Shown piece after piece: positions 7,348 through 11,405 of a DNA stretch of 11,405 nt. The stretch is from an uncultured Azospirillum sp. (GTDB lineage: Bacteria; Pseudomonadota; Alphaproteobacteria; RF32; CAG-239), in NCBI GenBank assembly GCA_946184595.1, contig CAMHFM010000010.1:1-11405 (forward strand), given 5' to 3'. Made by a program: the position numbers and the translations under genes. Numbering within the stretch: the first letter of the stretch is position 1; each line of letters starts with the position of its first letter. Under the pieces are notes generated by a model that was not told the DNA's origin, made no database searches, and saw nothing but the letters and a program-made list of their open reading frames with translations.

Positions 7348-7998
7348 ATGATTATGAAGGATTTTATTGTTTTGGCGTCTAATATTCGTGACGCGTTCAC
7401 CACTACGGTGAAAGATTTTGTGGCTCTGTTTTTGGGGACAATCATTGCTACTATGATGATTATTCTTTTTGCTTACGCTTCGCAGGCAGAATGGAGCGCT
7501 GATGACAAGGCTTTTTTATACATATTGCTGGTATTTGTTCCAGTAATTGTTTTTGCCTTGATCTTGATGTTCAATTCTCGTAAAAACGAGAAGGAATTTT
7601 CTCAAGGCTGTCGTATCTCATTGATACCGGCATTGACAGGATTCACTCTTTTTGTTTCGTGGTTGGTGATAGGTTCTATCACTTATATGCTTGATGATGA
7701 GAGTTATGTAGCAGTAATTATCCTAACTATTTTGGTTACGATAATCGCTCTGGGGCTTAATTTGATAATTCCACCTTATGTGGCTGGAGTGATTTGCATT
7801 ATGTGCGCTGTTGTTTCGCTTGTAGCGTATGTGTGGGCAGGAATCTTTTACAACCCTTGCGAGGTAACAGGAACTTCAACGGATCCTGAAGCTATTCTGC
7901 ATTTCAAGACGAACTTCGTCTTCTCTTGGGGATGGGAGGTGCTGTTGGCGATTTGTTCTAGCTTGATAGCTATGTTGCCTCTGCGTTTAAGGAAATAA
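7348..7998 (+). CDS. Polytopic membrane protein of unknown function (six predicted TM segments)
   Basis: I do not recognise this 216-aa protein. It has about six hydrophobic segments: residues 23-44, 55-75, 91-113, 119-140, 142-167 and 189-212. Short loops join them, including a basic loop (NSRKNEKEF, 76-84) and a longer polar loop (168-188) with Cys171 and several Thr. The C-terminus is basic (RLRK). No catalytic signature or known transporter motif is visible. The start is uncertain: ATG at 7348 or ATG at 7354 (MKDF), and no strong Shine-Dalgarno precedes either, only an AAAGA at 7334-7338. It has its own promoter and is closed by a strong terminator, so it forms a monocistronic unit. The base composition is like its neighbours. 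It is probably a real inner-membrane protein; its function is open. Confidence 0.8.
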   Translation: MIMKDFIVLASNIRDAFTTTVKDFVALFLGTIIATMMIILFAYASQAEWSADDKAFLYILLVFVPVIVFALILMFNSRKNEKEFSQGCRISLIPALTGFTLFVSWLVIGSITYMLDDESYVAVIILTILVTIIALGLNLIIPPYVAGVICIMCAVVSLVAYVWAGIFYNPCEVTGTSTDPEAILHFKTNFVFSWGWEVLLAICSSLIAMLPLRLRK

Positions 7999-8015
7999 GT
8001 AACTGAGTTAATCTC

Positions 8016-8053
8016 AAAAAATGCCGGTAAGTGAAATCTACCGGCATTTTTTT
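8016..8053. terminator. Strong rho-independent terminator, probably bidirectional
   Basis: ATGCCGGTA (8021-8029) pairs perfectly with TACCGGCAT (8039-8047) around a 9-nt loop. The stem extends through A5/T5 tracts to 14 bp (8016-8029 with 8039-8052). The flanking A run before and T run after give a U-tract in either direction. It can therefore end both the plus-strand membrane-protein gene (stop at 7998) and the minus-strand NADAR-hydrolase operon (stop at 8105). Confidence 0.93.
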
Positions 8054-8054
8054 G

Positions 8055-8104
8055 TATCTATTTTTTTAGCAAATAATGTTTTTTATTCTGTTTTGTTTAT
8101 AAAA
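8055..8104 (+). repeat. AT-rich direct repeat copy A (left of the NADAR-hydrolase operon)
   Basis: This stretch resembles 9177-9245. Both begin TATCT, run through a T-rich block ending TTAG, and share the identical 16-mer GCAAATAATGTTTTTT (8069-8084 here), followed by ATT and a GTTTT block. This copy lacks about 12 bases present in the right copy between TTAG and GCAAATAATG. It contains a TATAAA (8098-8103) but no plus-strand gene follows it, so any promoter here would fire antisense into the hydrolase gene. Confidence 0.5.
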
Positions 8105-8683
8105 TTATATTTCATCTCTAATCTGCATAAGCATTTTTTCAATTTCTGTGAAGGCGGAAGTTATCTCGGTGTGTGTACAATCAGAGATGCATTGATAATG
8201 TAAATTTACTCCCATTTTTGTTAGAAGTTTATAAGAATCTTTTCTTTCCTGATTTATATAGTTGTCATCTTTACCTTCAAACCAATAAATAGGGGTTTGA
8301 GAACAGTTTTTATACACTAAATTGTAAGGCAAATCGCCACAGATACTGAAGGCGCATTTAAGATTTAGGCGTAAACCGATGTTTACAGCCATTCCGCCGC
8401 CTTGAGAGTGCCCAATTAGAACAATATCAGATAAAGGGCAAGGTAATTCCTTCAACTTTTGTTCAATGTAATTTAATGAGTATTCGTATTCTTCTTTTAT
8501 GGCATCTCGGCGGTTGTTTTGTTCAAATTTATTAAACCAGAGAAATTTATCTTTTTTGTTTTGGTGAGAAAAGGGGGCATTAAATGATACAAGGTCTACA
8601 GATAAGCGCTCTGCCAAATCCTTGAGTTGTTTGCTATAAGCGTTTTTATCAGAACCTTTGCCGTGCAAAAAGACTAAAATCAT
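8105..8683 (-). CDS. Small alpha/beta-hydrolase (carboxylesterase/phospholipase-like serine hydrolase)
   Basis: The 192-aa protein is a compact serine hydrolase resembling the phospholipase/carboxylesterase (Abhydrolase_2) group. The oxyanion-hole region is LHGKGSD (6-12), the nucleophile elbow is GHSQGGG with S93, the acid is probably D139 or D140 (EGKDDNY), and the base is H171 (CTHTEI). The triad order Ser-Asp-His is correct and the core fold seems complete. No signal peptide is present, so it acts in the cytoplasm. The substrate is unknown. The ATG overlaps the TGA of the upstream NADAR gene (ATGA), and AAGGA about 7 nt before it is encoded inside the NADAR 3' end, so translation is coupled. 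The last residues (MLMQIRDEI) nearly repeat the end of the NADAR protein, and the DNA matches at 25 of 30 positions. Confidence 0.88.
   Translation of the reverse strand: MILVFLHGKGSDKNAYSKQLKDLAERLSVDLVSFNAPFSHQNKKDKFLWFNKFEQNNRRDAIKEEYEYSLNYIEQKLKELPCPLSDIVLIGHSQGGGMAVNIGLRLNLKCAFSICGDLPYNLVYKNCSQTPIYWFEGKDDNYINQERKDSYKLLTKMGVNLHYQCISDCTHTEITSAFTEIEKMLMQIRDEI
8108..8137 (-). repeat. 30-bp direct repeat at the hydrolase 3' end (copy 1)
   Basis: Read on the minus strand, this segment and 8695-8724 are identical at 25 of 30 positions without gaps, and both encode the same C-terminal pattern (K-x-LM-x-IRDEI). Here the segment ends directly at the TAA stop. Confidence 0.6.
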
Positions 8684-9144
8684 GATTTGTTCCTTATTTC
8701 ATCACGAATCCGCATCAGAATTTTACCCATGCGGTTAAAGCCGCTGCCTTCGCCGAACCCGCATTTATAGCAAACATCGCAAGATTTTATCAAAACAGCA
8801 TCACCGGTTGCTTTTAGCATTTTTGCGGCATCGGGATTTTGGGTGAATTTTGCACGCATGCCGTCTTCCATAATCTTAAACTTATTTTTTTCAAAGTCAG
8901 CGCGGCGGTTGATTTTATATTCCGGTTTTTTCGTCATCAATCGGGCATCGTCAGGATTTTTCAAATTGATAATTGCCTTAAAACGTTCATCGGAAGCGTC
9001 AAATTTCATGGCTTGATAGTAATGCTCGATGGTCGGAAAAGTATAAAAATTCCCGTCAACTTCCATTTTAATCGGAAAGTCAGCGTAAGGACTTAAAAAT
9101 CCCCATTCTCCTGTCGGAGAACAAAATCTAATTTCAGTAACCAT
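8680..9144 (-). CDS. NADAR-domain protein (YbiA-like N-glycosidase family)
   Basis: The 154-aa protein matches the NADAR family: WGFLSPYADFPI (14-25), then VDGNFYTFPTIEHYYQAMKF (29-48), an alpha-helical middle, MRAKF (96-100), and NRMGKILMRIRDEI (137-150) at the end. E. coli YbiA is reported to cleave the N-glycosidic bond of early riboflavin-pathway intermediates; other NADAR proteins remove ADP-ribose from nucleic-acid guanine as antitoxins of DarT1-type toxins. Oddly, where YbiA has LVEHTENDAYWG (from memory) this protein reads LIKSCDVCYKCG (118-129). The family Asp and Trp positions are thus Cys125 and Cys128, with C122 completing a CxxCxxC pattern, and Glu is Lys120. AGGA before ATG supports the start. 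It is the first gene of a two-gene operon with the hydrolase. No toxin is adjacent. Confidence 0.9.
   Translation of the reverse strand: MVTEIRFCSPTGEWGFLSPYADFPIKMEVDGNFYTFPTIEHYYQAMKFDASDERFKAIINLKNPDDARLMTKKPEYKINRRADFEKNKFKIMEDGMRAKFTQNPDAAKMLKATGDAVLIKSCDVCYKCGFGEGSGFNRMGKILMRIRDEIRNKS
8695..8724 (-). repeat. 30-bp direct repeat at the NADAR gene 3' end (copy 2)
   Basis: This is the partner of 8108-8137, matching at 25 of 30 bases. In the NADAR gene this region is the native C-terminal helix (compare E. coli YbiA, which ends LLMELREQL). The protein continues for only four more codons (RNKS) beyond the repeat. Confidence 0.6.
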
Positions 9145-9172
9145 AAGATTTTTCCTGTTTCGTTTAATGATA

Positions 9173-9200
9173 AAAATATCTCATTATTTTTTAGAGTCAA
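9173..9200 (-). promoter_or_regulatory. Sigma70-type promoter for the NADAR-hydrolase operon
   Basis: On the minus strand a good -35 TTGACT (9195-9200) is followed after 16 nt by TATTTT (9173-9178), about 28 nt upstream of the NADAR ATG. The TTGACT lies within the segment that the right-hand repeat copy has and the left-hand copy lacks. Confidence 0.5.
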
Positions 9201-9245
9201 TAACTCGCAAATAATGTTTTTTTATTTGGTTTTCTTATATATAAT
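9177..9245 (+). repeat. AT-rich direct repeat copy B (right of the NADAR operon, containing the gpmI promoter region)
   Basis: This is the counterpart of 8055-8104. It holds the identical 16-mer GCAAATAATGTTTTTT at 9207-9222, and extends with related AT-rich sequence on both sides. An additional segment (about 9195-9206) contains GAGT and ACTC arms around CAATA (9194-9206). Confidence 0.5.
9240..9245 (+). promoter_or_regulatory. Probable -10 box of the gpmI promoter
   Basis: TATAAT lies within TTATATATAATATG, 41 nt before the gpmI start. The only candidate -35 at proper spacing is in a T-tract (9217-9222), so recognition may depend on the A/T-rich upstream DNA. Confidence 0.4.
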
Positions 9246-9286
9246 ATGCGCAAAAATGATTTTGGGTTTTAAGAAAAGGAAATAAA

Positions 9287-10819
9287 ATGACACAAAAACC
9301 AGTAATGTTATTGATTTTAGACGGGTGGGGATATCGCCGTCCGATTACACCGGATAATGCCATTGAAAACGGAGACACACCAAATTGGCACTATTTGATT
9401 GATAATTATCCGCATTGTTTGATTGAAACTTCCGGCTTGGCTGTCGGATTACCTGACGGACAAATGGGAAATTCGGAAGTCGGACATATGAATTTGGGTG
9501 CCGGTCGTGTGGTTATGCAAGACCTGCCGAGAATCGACCAAGCTATTGAAAACGGAACAATTGCACAGAATCCGGTTTTGGTTGAATTAATCAATACCTT
9601 AAAGAAAAATAACGGTACTTGCCATGTTATGGGATTGATGTCTCCGGGTGGTGTACATTCTCACCAGAAACACATTGTCGCTTTGTGCAAAGTCTTATCC
9701 GATAACGGTATTAATGTTGCTGTTCATGCGTTTTTAGATGGTCGTGATACGCCGCCATCATCCGCTAAAGATTTTGTTACTGATTTTGAAAAATCAATTG
9801 CCGGGATGAAAGGGGTTAAAATCGCCACAATTGCAGGACGTTTTTATGCAATGGATCGTGATAAACGTTGGGATCGTGTTGAAGCCGCTTATAATGCGAT
9901 GGCAAGTGCGGAAGGAAAGCGCTATGATTCAGCAGTTGAGGCTATTGAGGCTTCTTATAAAGCTGAAGTAACCGATGAATTTGTTGTTCCGTGTATTATC
10001 GGAGACTATCAAGGAATTAAAGACGGTGACGCTGTTTTGATGGCGAATTTCCGTGCTGATAGAGCGCGTGAAATTTTATATGCTTTGGCCGATAAAGAAT
10101 TTACGGGTTTTGCTCGTAAGAAAGTTTTGAACTTATCAATGGCTGTCGGTATGGCAGAGTATTCCGTCGATCATAATCGTTTTATGAAAACCTTATTCGG
10201 ACCGGAAGCTCTGAATAATATATTTGGACAGGTTGTTTCGGAACATGGCTTAACGCAATTACGTATTGCTGAAACAGAAAAATATGCGCACGTTACTTTC
10301 TTCTTTAACGGTGGTGAGGAGAAAGAATTTAAGGGAGAATCCAGAATTTTGGTGCCGAGCCCGAAAGTCGCAACTTATGATTTAAAACCGGAAATGTCTG
10401 TTTATGAGGTTACAGAGAATTTGGTTGATGTAATCGAAAATAAAAAATTTGATGTCATCATCTGTAATTTTGCTAACGGTGATATGGTCGGTCATACCGG
10501 TAAAATGGATGCCGTTTTGAAAGCCGTTGCCGCAGTTGATGAATGCTTGGGCAGAGTCATGCGTGCTATTAAATCTGTTGGTGGTGTTTTGTTGGTGACA
10601 GCAGATCATGGAAATGCCGAAAAAATGATTGATGAAAAAACCGGAGAACCTTATACCGCTCATACAGTCGGAAAAGTTCAGGCTGTTTTGTTTAACAGTG
10701 AGGAGCAGGTTAAATCAATGAATGAGGGTAAATTGGCGGATATTGCTCCGACATTGCTGGAATTATTAGGTATTGCCAAACCGCAAGAAATGAATGGAAA
10801 TTCTTTGTTGGTGAAATAA
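9287..10819 (+). CDS. gpmI: 2,3-bisphosphoglycerate-independent phosphoglycerate mutase
   Basis: The cytoplasmic glycolytic and gluconeogenic enzyme interconverts 3- and 2-phosphoglycerate using two Mn ions and a phosphoserine intermediate. The 510-aa length is typical. Phosphatase-domain metal ligands are at both ends: D12 (LDGWG), S63 in the catalytic GNSEVGH, D399 and H403 (NGDMVGHTG), D440 and H441 (TADHGNAE), and H459 (AHTVGK). The middle transferase domain shows H124 (VHSHQKH), DGRDTPP (151-157), AGRFYAMDRDKRWDR (183-197) and NFRADRAREI (254-263), which bind the substrate phosphate and carboxylate. Nothing is missing. AAAGGAA 6-7 nt before ATG supports the start. The stop is 3 nt before the envC-like ATG, indicating an operon. 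Confidence 0.98.
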   Translation: MTQKPVMLLILDGWGYRRPITPDNAIENGDTPNWHYLIDNYPHCLIETSGLAVGLPDGQMGNSEVGHMNLGAGRVVMQDLPRIDQAIENGTIAQNPVLVELINTLKKNNGTCHVMGLMSPGGVHSHQKHIVALCKVLSDNGINVAVHAFLDGRDTPPSSAKDFVTDFEKSIAGMKGVKIATIAGRFYAMDRDKRWDRVEAAYNAMASAEGKRYDSAVEAIEASYKAEVTDEFVVPCIIGDYQGIKDGDAVLMANFRADRAREILYALADKEFTGFARKKVLNLSMAVGMAEYSVDHNRFMKTLFGPEALNNIFGQVVSEHGLTQLRIAETEKYAHVTFFFNGGEEKEFKGESRILVPSPKVATYDLKPEMSVYEVTENLVDVIENKKFDVIICNFANGDMVGHTGKMDAVLKAVAAVDECLGRVMRAIKSVGGVLLVTADHGNAEKMIDEKTGEPYTAHTVGKVQAVLFNSEEQVKSMNEGKLADIAPTLLELLGIAKPQEMNGNSLLVK

Positions 10820-10822
10820 TTT

Positions 10823-11405
10823 ATGGGACTTTGGACGCGGTACATTAATAGCTTTATTATTATCGGCGGATTGCTGGTAAGTGCTGTTTATGTCCGCGCT
10901 GAAGTGTCTCGTAAAGATTTGGAGCAGGTTGAAAAGCAGGTCCAACAGCAGACAGAAGAACAAAAACGTTTGGAAAAAGAGGCAGAAAAAGCCGGTCGGG
11001 AACTTCTTAAGGTTAATCAGGAAATGATCAAAGCGGCGAGGATGATTCAAAATAATGAAGAATCTTTGTCGGTGATGGAAGATCGTTTGAAAGATCTGGA
11101 AAAAGATTACGAAGAAACCAAAGAAAAAATGGCATCTCAAAATAAGAATCTGGTTAAAATCCTTTCTTCTTTGCAGAGTTTGGCCCTTAAACCGACGGAG
11201 GCTTTGTTTGTGCAACCTTTAGCGCCGGTTGATATTGTTCGTAGTGCAATGTTGCTCAGAGAAACAGTTCCTTATTTGGAAACCCAAGCAGAGATGATTA
11301 AACAAGAGCTGGATATTTTGAATAACAAAAGGGAGATTATTCAAAGACAGGTAAAAAAAATCGTAGAACAACAAAGTCAGCTTGAACGTGAACAGGCGCA
11401 AATGA
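10823..11405 (+). CDS. EnvC-like murein hydrolase activator, N-terminal part (3' end outside window)
   Basis: The first 194 residues are visible and remain open at the window edge. After an N-terminal hydrophobic signal segment (about 9-26, ending VRA) comes a long, strongly charged coiled coil (about 28-110, rich in Glu, Lys and Gln). A segment follows reading LVKILSSLQSLALKPTEALF, then PLAPVDIVRSAMLLRETVPYLE, and then a second coiled coil. That middle segment is characteristic of alphaproteobacterial EnvC-family proteins, which usually end in a degenerate LytM/M23 domain that activates cell-wall amidases during division; that domain is not in view. The gene starts 3 nt after gpmI, with GGTGA at the gpmI 3' end as a weak ribosome binding site. 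In many Alphaproteobacteria a CtpA-type protease follows, which is a prediction for the sequence beyond the edge. Confidence 0.85.
   Translation, partial: MGLWTRYINSFIIIGGLLVSAVYVRAEVSRKDLEQVEKQVQQQTEEQKRLEKEAEKAGRELLKVNQEMIKAARMIQNNEESLSVMEDRLKDLEKDYEETKEKMASQNKNLVKILSSLQSLALKPTEALFVQPLAPVDIVRSAMLLRETVPYLETQAEMIKQELDILNNKREIIQRQVKKIVEQQSQLEREQAQM

Noticed and set aside
7575..7592. Perfect hairpin TTCTCGT/ACGAGAA inside the membrane-protein gene, resembling an internal terminator.
   Set aside because: It is followed by GGAATTTT rather than a proper T-run and lies in an open coding frame encoding a plausible basic loop; probably chance.
7906..7922. Near-palindrome AAGACGAA/TTCGTCTT with one central base, considered as a regulator site.
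   Set aside because: It is inside coding sequence far from any promoter, in frame with a normal protein segment, and nothing else supports a regulatory role.
10766..11215. Minus-strand open frame of 149 codons opposite the gpmI end and the envC-like gene.
   Set aside because: It is rich in Phe, Gln and His because it is antisense to a Glu/Lys/Gln-rich coiled coil; the plus-strand reading has a start, signal segment and operon context.
1..11405. CRISPR arrays, tRNA/rRNA genes, insertion sequences and riboswitches.
   Set aside because: No regularly spaced repeats, cloverleaf-like segments, transposase motifs or recognisable riboswitch cores were seen; intergenic regions are short and AT-rich.

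Overview
The window reads as ordinary chromosome from an AT-rich alphaproteobacterium. The case for Alphaproteobacteria rests on gene content and neighbourhoods: an IalB-family secreted protein overlapping rlmN, an alphaproteobacterial-style class A PBP, and gpmI followed 3 nt later by an EnvC-like coiled-coil protein. Species cannot be named from the sequence alone. Codons favour A/T in third position throughout, and no region looks strongly foreign by eye.

Layout. (1) 1-523, minus: 5' part of a CCA-adding enzyme/poly(A) polymerase-family gene, running off the left edge. (2) 601-2165, plus: ialB-like gene and rlmN overlapping by 13 bp, followed by a terminator-like imperfect hairpin. (3) 2361-5362, minus: polA, preceded by a 65-aa ribbon-helix-helix-like gene; a perfect 8-bp inverted repeat touches the polA ribosome binding site. 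(4) 5444-7246, plus: bifunctional class A penicillin-binding protein, divergent from the RHH gene. (5) 7348-7998, plus: orphan protein with six predicted membrane spans, with its own promoter and a strong, probably bidirectional terminator. (6) 8105-9144, minus: two-gene operon (NADAR-domain protein, then alpha/beta hydrolase) with ATGA stop/start overlap. (7) 9287-11405, plus: gpmI and the 5' part of an envC-like gene.

Most genes are housekeeping: tRNA 3'-end maturation, rRNA methylation, DNA repair synthesis, peptidoglycan synthesis and remodelling, and glycolysis. I see no CRISPR array, transposase, tRNA or rRNA, and no clear undescribed multi-gene system. The accessory part is the NADAR/hydrolase pair. 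It is bounded by imperfect direct repeats of AT-rich intergenic DNA, and the 3' ends of its two genes share 25 of 30 bases, which suggests past insertion or duplication. Its NADAR protein has cysteines where E. coli YbiA (from memory) has Asp and Trp. Separately, PolA lacks three of the four carboxylates of the 3'-5' proofreading site, so proofreading is probably lost while the polymerase and 5' nuclease sites look intact.
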